The notes beneath the pieces are model-generated. The model was not told where the DNA came from. It did not search any database and saw nothing but the letters and a program-made list of their open reading frames with translations. This document shows, piece by piece, positions 13,664 to 24,904 of a stretch of DNA of 64,000 bases; positions within the stretch are counted from its first letter, which is position 1, and each line of letters opens with the position of its first letter. The translations under genes were made by a program, and so were the position numbers. The DNA is from Juglans regia (lineage: Eukaryota; Streptophyta; Magnoliopsida; Fagales; Juglandaceae): contig NC_049908.1 in NCBI RefSeq assembly GCF_001411555.2, positions 26,388,724 to 26,452,723 of the forward strand, given 5' to 3'.

Positions 13664-13839
13664 CTAGACCTCGTTTGATTATGACGAGATAAGTTGAGAT
13701 ATTTTGTTGAAAATATTATTATAATATTATTTTTATTTTAATATTTAAAAAAATTAAATTATTTATTATATTTTATGTAGAAATTTAAGAAATTTGTTAT
13801 GATTATATAAGATAAGATTAGATAGATTGAAACCAAACC
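13664..13839 (+). mobile_element. Harbinger-like MITE, diverged copy
   Basis: It begins gacctcgtttgattatg and ends gaaaccaaaccagc, with the family interior (aatattattataatattat, attaaattatttattatat). The flanks show CTA on both sides, possibly a decayed TTA/TAA duplication. Confidence 0.6.
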
Positions 13840-14150
13840 AGCTAACTATTTTAGTTTCTTTTCTACCTGTGCAGTTCTAAACAGTTCTGCAAACTGTACA
13901 GTAATTGTAGGTAGATCCATTATTTCTAACTTAATTAATACTACCACCAGCATATGGTACGTGCTAAGGAGAATAAAAAATAAAGAGACAACAAGATCGA
14001 ACTGTAGTGAATGATTTAGGATGGAGAAGAAAAAAGTATGATTATTTAGATGCATTGATAGATCTAAAAAAAGGGTAGCAGCAATGATCAAAATTACAAT
14101 GTTACTAAATAACTAAATCCATCATCATCATCATCACGAGTACTACTCCT

Positions 14151-14483
14151 TCACTTATTGAACTCCCATCTGACATCTTGAAACACTATAGAATGGCGTC
14201 CAGGTACTTCATTCCTGTGACAACCGTCGTCAAAATTCTGTGAATAGCTAACAGCATCATACTGGAAAGACAAAGGTCTTGACCCATAAAACTTTTTACT
14301 GTCTCTGAGAAGCCTCCTAAGAAGATATCGCCATCTCCAGCCCCTGCTTCTGTGGCTGCGGCAATGGATGCGAGAGTAGTCCATGTGATCTTGTGGCACG
14401 GGAAAGCACGAGGGGGACATCATGCTGCAGCACCCAGAATTCACGAATGAGGATTGCCGTTGGATGAGATCTGATCTATCCAT
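14151..14483 (-). CDS. Small conserved plant protein of unknown function (110 aa)
   Basis: A single-exon ORF of 110 codons, from an ATG at 14483 to a stop at 14151. The C-terminal half is basic and aromatic: residues about 45-62 read SRGWRWRYLLRRLLRDSK, followed by YGSRPLSFQYDAVSYSQNF. I recognise this RWRxLLRR...SKxxYG...FQYDAxSYSxNFDDG pattern from small uncharacterised plant proteins, but no function is established. The N-terminus is Ser/Cys-rich with no clear signal peptide. A TATA-like tataagag lies on the minus strand near 14613, about 130 bp upstream of the ATG, and the leader between is CAGCAGCAG-rich. Coding is supported by ORF length in AT-rich surroundings and by the motif. Confidence 0.7.
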   Translation of the reverse strand: MDRSDLIQRQSSFVNSGCCSMMSPSCFPVPQDHMDYSRIHCRSHRSRGWRWRYLLRRLLRDSKKFYGSRPLSFQYDAVSYSQNFDDGCHRNEVPGRHSIVFQDVRWEFNK

Positions 14484-15149
14484 TTCGACACAAACGTACT
14501 AGGCCTTTTGAAATAGTTGATGATGATTCTGCTGCTGCTATGCTGTTTTGCTTCTGATCTTATGGTTTCTCAATAATTATGAGGTTGTGAGAAAGAGGAT
14601 GTGTTTCTCTTATAGGTACCAAGCAAAGCATAAGTTGTAAATCGTTTTTTGAGCTAGTTTTGTGGGCCTTGTCAATGTTTCCCCCTTTTTTTTCCATGTG
14701 TTCTGACTTTACCCACAACTGTCATCTAGGCCCTGCTATAGTTTAAAAAGACTAGAAAAATGTATTTCTGACAGAAATTACATGTCTCTTACCATTTACA
14801 CAAGCATTATAGATTTCACCAACTGTTCTATATCTATTAATCAGTGAGCTACTAGTTTAGCCTGTACCTACTGTAAATGGAGTTGAAATTAATGGACTTC
14901 TCTATAACAATCAATTCATTACAAAGTAGGTAAATATAAGATTGACAAATGTCGGTTTTTATCCTAAATTTTGTCATCTCATATTTATTATATAACACAT
15001 CAATTAATTACATAGTAGGTACATTTAAGATTGATTACTATGCAAGTGATTCACATATGAAGTTACTTAAAATAATATCTATATGTAAATGTGTTTATTG
15101 ATATACTAAATACATCACTCATAGAGAAATTAGGAATATTATCTGCACC

Positions 15150-15740
15150 CTTGGACGGGCGGTGGCTCCCAACCCCACATGGGCGGGAGGGAGAGTTGGG
15201 CCCTCAAGCCCAGCCCCGTCTAGATGGTAGGGGCTAATTGGCTCCTAGGGCCGTTCACCCACCACCCACAATGAGAGAGAGCTTCCAGATAGGGAGATCT
15301 ACCTGGCTTGGGGTTGATGGCAAGAGAGAGAGGGAGAGACTGCAACGACAACTAGAAAGGGACAGATGGAAGAGAGACTCTGAGAGAGAGAGAGAGAGAG
15401 AGAGAGACTAAGGGGGGAGGGGGATTTGTAAAATAAAATCCTACATCAAAACAACGTCATTTTATTAAAAAAAATATTTTTTTAATATATGTAATTTGTG
15501 CCGACTGGATGGGGAAAATCCTAAGTGGGCTCCGGCCTAGCCCAGGCTCCATCCCCCAGCACTTAGATTCGTGTGGGCATCTGCCCACATGCTCTCCGTG
15601 TGTGGACGGGTGCCCTGCTCACCCCAAGGGGGGCCAGACAAGGGTTGGGGGCGGACGGGCTAGATGCGGTAGCTCACTGCCCACTCTTAAGAGAGACCTC
15701 TCACCTCAACTAGTATATACAGATAATGATCAGTTTCATA
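15150..15740. other. GC-rich island between MITEs, probable non-autonomous transposon
   Basis: Strikingly G/C-rich blocks (near 15155-15260 and 15510-15690, with words such as gggcgggaggg and ggcggacgggc) enclose a (GA)n tract at 15382-15408 and the motif aaaacaacgtcatttta. The layout of GC-rich ends, (GA)n and internal text resembles the hAT-like element at 20129-22217. I could not pair terminal repeats or find a target duplication. The + ORF at 15509-15748 reads as low-complexity Pro/Gly/Cys sequence and is not a credible protein. Confidence 0.4.
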
Positions 15741-15748
15741 ATAAATAA

Positions 15749-18700
15749 TGTGTTTATATACCGATTTATAAATAATAAATTTTTATTTAAATTTAATACA
15801 TCAATAAATGTTAAGGGATAATATATAAGATCAAAATAAAGAAGTGCATGCATAAAATATATTTATTCCTTTTTCTTGACAAGCCGATTACCTAGTACCT
15901 TTTTTTTTAAGAAACAATTACCTAGTACTTACCATACATTAATTGTAGATAAATATATATATATATATATATATCTATCTATCTTATATCATTGATTCGA
16001 GGCCTAAATAATATAATGGAATGGACCCATGAATTGACTACAATAATGAAGCTTTTGATATTAATTTTAATCTTCACCTCGTCAGCTGAATGGATCCATG
16101 ATCTGGAGACAAACAACTGCAAAGTAGGCTTTAATCATGACAGCCTTGACTTGATCTATTATGTGCTTTTCTTTCTGAGAAAATTAATATACATATGTAT
16201 ATATAATATACTAACTAACATATTCGTACTTATATATATTGTGTAATACAAAAGGCATTGATCATCTCCTGCATGAATCCTAAAAGCTAATTATGATAAC
16301 CTAAAGAGAAATCAAGAATCTCTCCAATGTCGATGATTGTTACTTCTTGAAGAAGATTAATGATAGGAGTTTTCAGTTGTAATTTAAATTATATAAATGA
16401 GTGTAACCATATTGTTTGAATAATGTTAAGTTTCAGTTATAAAAAGTGTACAGATCCGTGCATTCTTTTTAAAAAAGAGTATGATTTATTATTAAAAAAA
16501 TAATTTTTTTTATATAAATCTTTTATTTTTTTTTTTCAAAAATAATATACAAGGACTTATACATGACTCAAGATTGTAAATATTATTTCTCTTATAAATA
16601 AAATTTTTTAACTTGAAACAATTAATGGTGGTAAAATTGTAGAGTATAAAATGGTTTTTGATTGAGAGAACAATTAATGCTTTTATATTTGCAACCGTGA
16701 ATTGTATAACTACTGCATAATCGTTTTGAAAAAAGTAAATAAAATATGAGATTTACACGAAAAAAAATTAATTTTTTAATAGTAGACCCTATTCATTTTC
16801 AAGACGATTACGCAGCAATTACACAATTCAGAATTATACGTAGAATTATTCTTAATAATTTACACCTACCAAAATATGTTGGGACTTGCTACTTGTCGTG
16901 TATCTCTCATCTTGTAAAGAAGAGATAAAGCAATGGGCATATGCAAAAATCTTACCCCCAAGGAATAATAAGGATTTGGTGTCTACAGATATGTCTTGCT
17001 TCTTATCTTGTTCTGACCTTTGATTCCTTTCATCCTAAGCCTTGGAGCAAAAGAGTAATAATTAACCATAACCATCTCTTACCAGCTAGCTAGCTCCTTA
17101 ATAATTGAGGACTTTATGGCATCAAGTTTATGGTACGCAACATCTTGAGCTAAAATAACTTGTTATCTTTTAGCAATGTCACATGACCACATCTTCATGA
17201 AATTAACTTAGTCTGCCATGTTTGGAGCTTCGACTGAACTTAGTTCAGTTTAATTTTAAACTGAGTCTAACATCTTAATATTCAAATCTCAAATCACTAA
17301 ACTCATTTTAACTCAGAACTTCTTTACACGTAGGACCTAAAACTTTTTTCAATTCAACACCTTTTTACACGTGGGACGCACAACATTTTTCAATTCAACA
17401 CTATTTTATACACAGAACCCACAATCTTTTTCAACTTCTCATAAATACATATAAACTCATCTTAATATCCAAACACATCTAAACTTATTTTAGGTGAGCC
17501 CTACAAAACTCACTTCACCATCTCAAGTCACTAATATTCATAAAAAACTCAACCTATCTCAACTCAACATTTAATTTATATTATAAAGATATAAACTAAA
17601 GAGATGTACATGCCCAAACAAAGATATATTGATATGTGTGTACGTGTGTGCTCGCACTTTTCTCTTAATTAATATAGGATGGATGGGAGGAATTTTTTCC
17701 GTTTTCGCGAGGTTTTTTATCTTTTCACGGTCAGTAGTATTTGTATTATTTATCAGTCAATAGATTTGCATAAACGACTTTAGTACATGATCTTTTTTAT
17801 TTTAACATGAGTATATTTGGATCTTGAAGTTATCAAATTAAAAACCATATTTTAACATCAAAACCTTGAGAGAGAGAGAAAAAAAATGCTTCGACAGCAT
17901 ACAACTAAGGCCTCGTTTGGATTTAGAGATTAATTGTGATGGTTTTAAATGAATTGAATAAAATATTATTTATTGTTATTATTATTATTTAAAAATTTAC
18001 AATCTGACAGAATTAGTACCTATCCCGAAATGGAGATACAATATATAGAATAACAAAAGAATATAACCCAAGCCCAAACATTTGCCAACCCCTGTTTTTG
18101 GACCAGGCCTGTCGTGGGCAATGAAAGAGGCTTAACTTTGTTTGAAACCATGGTCTGGTGGTCCTATCTTGACAACAATCTTCAAAAAAGAAAAATTATA
18201 TATACTATATTACCATCTCATTTTCATCTCATTAAATATAATGTGATATATTTATCATTATTAAATAATCATTTATTATATATTTATTTATTATCTAATG
18301 ATGATAAATGTGTCATATACTATTTAAAATGATTAAAATAAGATGAAAGTATAGTGTATAGCATTACTCGAAACAAAATGACAAAAAGTTTGGTAGAGGC
18401 TTCTTTTAAGGCAGAAACGGCAACCACAAAAAGCCTTTCCTTTCTTTTACGCATCTTCTTCCATCCTCTCAAAACCCTAACCATTCCACGTCTCACAAAA
18501 GGAATTTTTCTTGTCTTGGTAATGCTTTTTCTTCACAAAAGGGTGGATGTATGTGTTTTCCAAGAAGAGGGCGGCCCATGCAAGCAACAAAATACAACTT
18601 GGAAGATTTTTCTTCTCTACTCTTAAAAATTTCAAACATTTTTTTTTTTTTTTTTTTTTTTTGTATCTCAAAATATGTCTTTTTGTATGCAAAATGCCCA
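15749..18700. other. Intergenic AT-rich DNA with MITE fragments
   Basis: No supported gene. Reverse-orientation MITE-derived text lies at about 17220-17580 (aactcatcttaatatccaaa, caactcaaca). A truncated forward copy begins with TAA then ggcctcgtttggattta at 17908-18000. The remaining ORFs (15992, 16746, 18114, 18354) have no domain-like content. Confidence 0.6.
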
Positions 18701-18820
18701 TTATTAAATATGGAGTTTTCTTACGAAATGCACCGTATTTAAGTGTGGGATGCTAGATGGTTATTAAATATGGAGTTTTCTTACGAAATGCACCGTATTT
18801 AAGTGTGGGATGCTAGATGG
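18701..18820. repeat. Exact 60-bp tandem duplication
   Basis: Bases 18701-18760 are repeated without mismatch at 18761-18820; the unit begins ttattaaatatggagttttc and ends gggatgctagatgg. The two TT bases after copy 2 match the start of a third unit before divergence. Perfect identity implies a very recent duplication or an assembly artefact. Confidence 0.95.
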
Positions 18821-18845
18821 TTGCTTGCTGCACTTTGCTTATTCT

Positions 18846-19490
18846 TAGAGGTTTAAGAAAAAATTGAAAAATCGATCGAACTGACCGGTTAAGCAGTTTT
18901 CAAAATCAAAATTGATTTTTCAATTATTTTCATGTTCAGAAAATCAATTTGAATTGAACCGAACCAAAATATATATATTATTTTTTATATTATATATTAT
19001 ATGATATATAAATTATACATATTATAAAATTTATATAATATGAAATTTTAATCTTATCATTTATGATTCGTTGATATAAACTTACTCTTAAACATGAATA
19101 TTAATAATAAGTTATTAATATGTTATTATTTATTCTTATATATTAAGTTATATTTTTACATATATAATATGGTACAAGTATAAAAGTAGACTTTTGATAT
19201 ATATAAATATATATCAAAGATAAATATATTCTTTATTAGTAAATTTTTACACATTTTTGGTATAATTTTCTCATTTGGGTCTAAAAAATCAACTAGCCCA
19301 ATAAAAAAGTCTAAAACCGAATCACACTTGTAAAACATAACTGAATCAAACCGAAACCGAAAGAATTAAAAATTTCAATTTTTTAGATAATTTGATCAGT
19401 ATCGATTGTCAGAGTTCCTAAACCGACTTAAACCGGTTCAATTTCAAAATATGTCCAAACCCAGACTGAAGCAAATTGATTACACTCCTA
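18846..19490. mobile_element. Probable hAT-type MITE (tag...attacactccta)
   Basis: A segment with an AT-rich core, and ends rich in cgaaccgaacc-type words (gattgaaccgaaccaaaa-like at the left, aaaccgacttaaaccggttc at the right). It terminates in attacactccta, which complements the taggNgtgtaat terminus of the elements at 23837 and 45951. Non-coding and more diverged than those two. Confidence 0.45.
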
Positions 19491-19598
19491 CTTACTCTAA
19501 CTATGGTCAGCCTAGAATGTTGTTCAGTTAGCCCAAAAATATGAGCTTCTATTCACAAATATGAATTTCCAGCAAGCTTTTTCGAATAGGTTGACCTT

Positions 19599-19603
<5 letters not shown>

Positions 19604-19663
<60 letters not shown>
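19604..19663. repeat. A60 homopolymer
   Basis: Sixty consecutive A residues. It may be a retroelement tail or an expanded homopolymer; no SINE or LINE body is recognisable on its left. Such tracts are error-prone in assemblies. Confidence 0.9.
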
Positions 19664-19666
<3 letters not shown>

Positions 19667-20631
19667 TTATCCATGTTTAGAATTTACATCAGCTCGTACA
19701 ATGCCCTATTGTGGTTGTTCTTTTTTGTTATGGATCAAATGGTGTCAGAATCTCACAGATATCAACATCCACATCATGTACGAAAGGAACTTGTGGATGA
19801 AAGGAACTAAAACTAGCTGCATCTTCGTTTGAAATGTTTTTGCTCAAATGAGAGGTTTGGATTTAAAACCCACCTCAACTCATCTCATCTTATTATTATA
19901 ATTTTTTTTTTAAGTTAACGTAATCAATAAAAAAAGAATTCATACTCTCACTTTTTTATATAGTTGACATCCTAGTCCAAAATGTATTTTTAACATATGC
20001 AGGTACTCATATATGTCTCTCATCACACAACCATTACATACAAACATGATCATGCAAATTCTAAGTGTCTAGTAGTTTTTCCCAACTATCTTCAAAGTCT
20101 TTCACAGTCAAATAGTCATAAACGGAAGTAGAGGTGTTCATCCGGGTTCCAACCCGGGAACCCGGGTCTACCTGGACCCGGACCCGGATTTCAAATCCTG
20201 GCCGGAACCCTGATGAATCCGGGTTTTTCAAAACCCGGATTTTGGATTCCGGGTTGAACCCGGATTTTTTTTTTCTTTTAACAAAAGCTTTTTTATTATT
20301 TATTATTCTCAATAGAAAACCAATATAAATCTCTTTTAGTCTTACTTCTTAATACAACGTAAGCATATAAACAATTAATTAACTTTTTAACTAAATGCAT
20401 GTAAAAAAAAATCAATATTCATCATTTGTATCCTCAATTATAACACCATAATCTGTCCCAATTTCATCTACACCATCTGTATCCTTAACTATCACCAGAG
20501 AATCACCTTCAAGAACAGCATTCGATAACCCCAACTCCAAACAATTTGTATTCCATGCTTAAATGATCAGTAGTCCAAATTTTAATACTTTCAGAAAACC
20601 ATGAAGTAAGACAGGTAACAATTTGGGAAAC

Positions 20632-20741
20632 TAAAGCATCCACAGAAGCAACAAATGCAGTCTTCTCATGATCGGCATGCCCAATAGTTCCCACATGCAC
20701 ACAAGGTTCTGTTTGAAGAAGAGGATCTGATCGTAATTTTC
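20632..20741 (-). pseudogene. EF-Tu-like GTPase fragment inside the hAT element
   Basis: After a ttttgcag acceptor-like site at 20742, the minus strand encodes KLRSDPLLQTEP followed by VGTIGHADHEKTAFVASV. The VGTIGHxDHxKT pattern resembles the G1 (P-loop) region of organellar/bacterial-type elongation factor Tu, with G-to-E and T-to-A changes at key positions, so it would not be functional. Similarity ends within about 35 residues. This is inferred from motif resemblance only and could be coincidental. Confidence 0.35.
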
Positions 20742-21787
20742 CTGCAAAATGAAAGTATCAAATGTTTGGAAAATCAAGATCAGCGAGAGGGCCTGTGTCT
20801 CAAAATTTATATTATCTATATCTATATTCATGAAACAACTTTTATTTACACTTACTAATTTACTAATTTACTAAAATTTGTAACATCTCTTGATAAATTT
20901 ATAGCAACAGTTAAAGCTCACCTCAAAATTTACAGCAAGCAGCTTTCTTTTGTTCTCCCCATCAAGAGAAGGCCACTCTCTTCTTGGTCAAGAAGATGAA
21001 CGTCCTGATAAATAACTTTCATGCGCAGAATAAATGTTTATTCTTCGATGCATAAGCCACAAAGTTCATAAATAACTTTCTAACTAAATAAACCCAAACT
21101 CAAAGGAACAAATTTGGTACCCATTTTATTCCCGGAAATAATGAGATGTTGGGACCCTCATTGACTAATCACTTTAAGTTCTGGTGCGTTTTTGGACACA
21201 CAATGAACAAAATAAGAAATCTAGCAGTGAATTTAACAGGATCCAATCAACGATATATACCTGTGGTAAAAGATACACCGATCAAATCTATTTTTTCTGT
21301 CCTCCTAGTTTTGACAAATTTTTCTCTGGAAAACTTGCAGAGATGATCTTCATTAGCTATAATATTTTTATATTCTTGAGATAAGTATCAGGTTTCTAAT
21401 CCACAATCCCATTAGATATGCAGACAAGCCCATATAATGGGACAAACTTCTTACTCACTGAAATAATCTCTAGATCTTACATTCATTGTTCATCGAATCA
21501 ACAAATCTACCCATATTTACATTCATTATTTGATGGAAGAGAAAAGGGAACGGCAAAACAGAGATAAAATCCCATTCGACAAGTTCAAGCACAAAGAAGA
21601 GACCCAGTTCACCAAATCACCAGATCTACCCATATTTACATTCATTGTTCACAGATCGAGAGAGAGACTTACCGAAAGGTCTCCGGCGAGACAGACACGG
21701 TAGTAAGAGAGAGATCAATCTCAGCCACCACATTGAGAACCTCTATGGATCTCGATAATGTAGAAGAGCAGCCTCAGAAACTCGAAG

Positions 21788-21789
<2 letters not shown>

Positions 21790-21871
<82 letters not shown>
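21790..21871. repeat. (GA)n microsatellite, about 41 units
   Basis: Long uninterrupted GA tract inside the hAT-like element; on minus it is a CT tract resembling a plant 5' leader. The Ser-Leu repeat ORFs across it are artefacts of the repeat. Confidence 0.95.
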
Positions 21872-21873
<2 letters not shown>

Positions 21874-23232
21874 TAGTTGCGGCTTTTGGGTTTGACAGAG
21901 AGCCATGGAATGAGATAGAGAAGATGGGGGCAGAAAGTCGAAACCCTAGCAGATAAGAGTATCGTGATACACGGGTGGGGGGACTGGCCGACTGGGATTT
22001 TAAGAGTTTTTTTTTAAATATATATAAAACCGGGTACCGGATTTTCAATCCGAAACCCAGTTTCAAAACCCAGATCCGGACCGTATAGATCTGGGTTTTG
22101 TAATGTGGATTCCGGCCTGGATCAAATCTGGGCCAAAAACCGGAACCGGAACCGGAACCCGGGTATCCGGGTTCCGGACCGGGCCGGGTTTTTTCCCGGC
22201 CCGTATGAACAGTCTTAAACGGAAGTTTGTATCTTGCTCTTGATAGCTTCATACTATGAATGTGGTCCAAATTTTTCTGACAACTTCTTTAGAATGAGCC
22301 ATAGACAAAATTGGTGCAATGATGTTGGAAATACTGTATTAATAGCAATTTGCATTGTCTTATCTTGATCTGTTATTATTGCTAAAGGAGCTTGACCTTC
22401 CATGCAATTCAATCAGGATTACAATAACCACACGAAGGTGTCCTCATTTTCACTTGATATTAAGCCACAACAAAAAATAATTGATTGATCATGGCGACTC
22501 ACTTCGAGCAAATGACATCTTATACATGTTGGTGAAGTAAGTTGTGTCGAATGTTATCACATTATTCCTAAGATGTTTATAAGCAGCCTTACTTTGGGCA
22601 TTTTCCCAAAAGACATTCTTGAAACGGCCCTCATCATCCAAATCTATAATATAATAAAAATGATCGTTCTTCTGCTGCATTCGGACAAAAGACTTTCATA
22701 GAGTTTCGACACCACCTTCACCAAGCCGTAGTTGTCTCGCCTTATCAAAATAATTTTGACAATTTCTTTTTTTTCCAAATGTTAGATTCTCATAATCACC
22801 AGCTTGAACTACGAAAGACTTAAAACTTTTACACACCTTTATATGAGCACTATCTCCTACATCCAGTTTTTTTTAATTAATTTTTTATTTATTTAAATTT
22901 TCGGCTGGATCCATCTTCCTATTGTATCTAAAAAATCTCTCTTTTTCTGAACTCAATACATGCGTGTCAAGTACAACTGTAAAAACTATATACCTTCGAT
23001 CGAAACAAAGAGTTGCATTGCTCTTTGCCTTATATTAGAATCTCGATTAGTCTTCGCCTAGGAAGATAAGTTGTTGATTTAGATGTACCTTGACATACAC
23101 ATACAAGTATGAAGTACCTCAATTTTCCATCATCTCCAGTCTAGAACTTTTTTTGGACACACCAAACTCTTGAATTTTAGCATATTTGTATAATATGCTG
23201 TAACCTCATCTTCCAAGGCAAAGGTTAATTGA

Positions 23233-24904
23233 AAAAAAAAAATAAAAGCAACAAAATATTAAAAAGAAAAATTGATGAAAGGACACATGATAATTTTCTA
23301 ATGTAAAGTTTTTAAGAATTATGGGCATTTTATTTGGTTTTGCAACCAACTCCAATCATCTTTCTCAAATGCTACAAAAACTGTCTTAAGTTTAAATAAT
23401 TTAATCTTAATCGGCTTGGGCTTCTACACTTATGTCTAGATTTTTTTTAAAAATAAAAGAAAGTGACGTGCCAGTGATATGTGTCACCGCCACATTAACA
23501 CGTAAGGAGATGCGCATTTTTCACGCTTACGGGTAGCTGGACTCTTGTTGAAATCTTTTGTGTTATCTTCTAAGAATTTCCATCGTTACATCTATAGCAT
23601 TTGGCAGATAATATCTTGTTTTGTTTTGGTACGGCTTTGGTTTATGTTCTAATCACATCTTCTTTTGGAACATGCATGGCAAAGGAAAATGAAGTTAGCT
23701 TTCAATGTTGAGAATTCCAAGGACAACAAATTAGATGTATTTTAAGCCATGAAAGTTTGAAATGCATTACAAATAAAATTTACAAACCCGTTTGTTGTCC
23801 CCTCTCCAACAAAAAAAGATAATTTGCATTTACGGTTAGGTTTGTAAGACTATCGGAAAAATAGATCGGATTGGACCGGACCGATAGTCTTATTAGTTCA
23901 TCTCGGAGTGTGGTTTTTTAGATTGGATCGGACAAAGACAGACCGAATGTGTATATATATATATATAAATATTTTTATATGTATAATATATTATTTTATA
24001 TAGTATATAATTGTATAAGTTAATTATGTAATTTTCATCTGATGGATCACTATTGATCATATATACAATGAAATTATTTAATATTAATTAACTATATATA
24101 AAATATTAAAGAGATCACTTAATTTTAATTTGACTAATCTAATTAGTTTTTTGTATTAATTTTTCTTTAAAAAAAAAAGAACAAAGAAGAAAAAAATATT
24201 TATGGACCGAATGGATCGACTGGACCAATAGTTAACGGTCCGGTCTGACAAAAATAGACCAAAATTTTCGATCCGTGACCTCCCCAGACCAATTACACCC
24301 CTATTTTATGACAGTAGCTTTAAAAGGACAAGTTTTACTTCTGTTTGGTAAGTGAACTATTTTCAAGTATTCTCAGATATTTCTTTCTCAAATACCACTT
24401 AAACGTAAAATACTTTTTAATTTTTAATTTTTCAATTTTCCATTTAGTCACATTACAATTTTCTCAAACTCTAAAACAAAATATAAAAAAAATATAACTT
24501 TTTCAAGTTTCAAAATAAAAATAATTTTAAAAAATTATATTCAACCAACTTTTTAATTTTATAATATTTTTATCCAATTTTTTTTTTCTCTCAATCTCAC
24601 TCATTTTCAAAAGATTGCATGGCGTTTACGCACTCTACAACGGTATAAGTGTCCATAACATTACTCAAAAATTAAATATTGTGATATAAATGTCTCTCGT
24701 TATAAAAATTCTTTGGACTGGACAATTATAGAAAATCTTATCCAATAGTTCACTGAAACTTGTTAAGTCGACCCTTTTCGTCCTTGGAAGCTTCAATACG
24801 AGAGGGATACATGTAGTGTAGGTTTCACAGATGAAAGCAACTGAAATTCAAATCTAAACTGTAAAAGTTCCCTAAAAGAAACTATATTCATCGAAGAATC
24901 ACAC
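23233..24904. other. Intergenic region upstream of DIM1B
   Basis: Apart from the MITE at 23837-24303, this is AT-rich DNA with a decayed MITE-like block at about 24330-24610 (tctcaaactctaaaacaaaa, tttcaagtttcaaaataaaa). The proximal promoter of DIM1B should lie in 24700-24900, but I see no clear TATA box. Confidence 0.5.
23837..24303 (+). mobile_element. hAT-type MITE, copy 1
   Basis: The left end reads taggtttgtaagactatcgg; the right end is ccaattacacccctA, the complement of taggggtgtaattgg. CGG/CCG-rich subterminal words (ggattggaccggaccgat, aacggtccggtctg) flank an AT core. The core matches the element at 45951-46410 read in reverse almost throughout, for example taaaatattaaagagatcac. A clean 8-bp target duplication is not visible. 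Non-coding. Confidence 0.7.

Larger units (their letters stand above)
20129..22217. mobile_element. hAT-like element, 2.1 kb, 8-bp target duplication
   Basis: Flanked by aacggaag at 20121-20128 and 22218-22225, and inserted into the FRS pseudogene. Removing the element and one duplicate rejoins the pseudogene reading in phase across ...TSV|YDYL.... The imperfect inverted ends read tagaggtgttcatccggg at the left and taagactgttcatacggg in complement at the right, the tgttcat core being typical of hAT ends. GC-rich subterminal zones full of CCGG/CCCGG words lie at 20140-20270 and 22030-22205. No transposase is present, so it is non-autonomous. The interior contains a (CT)n leader-like tract, a splice-donor-like ggtaagtc and a translation-factor-like exon (see 20632-20741). 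Confidence 0.8.
19912..23232 (-). pseudogene. FAR1/FRS-type (MULE-derived) pseudogene, split by a hAT element
   Basis: Read on minus from 23232: decayed FAR1 DNA-binding domain (LTFALEDEVTAYYTN..., later CFDRRYIVFTVVLDTHVLS and EKERFFRYN). Then a linker (KSFKSFVVQAGDYENLTF), then the MULE transposase core (FYYIIDLDDEGRFKNVFW near 22640, FDTTYFTNMYKM, EGQAPLAIITDQD). The core is followed by FCLWLILKKLSEKFG near 22280, the insertion, and YDYLTVKDFEDSWEKLL with a diverged VPAYVKNTFW block ending near 19912. There are many in-frame stops and a frameshift after MSFA at about 22505. FRS proteins are domesticated Mutator-type transposase relatives acting as nuclear transcription factors; this copy cannot make one. 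It could equally be a dead MULE transposase rather than a former FRS gene. Confidence 0.85.

Noticed and set aside
21721..22270. ORFs of 61 and 175 aa with long Ser-Leu repeats on minus
   Set aside because: Direct translation of the (GA)n tract and GC-rich hAT ends; no domain and no family resemblance.
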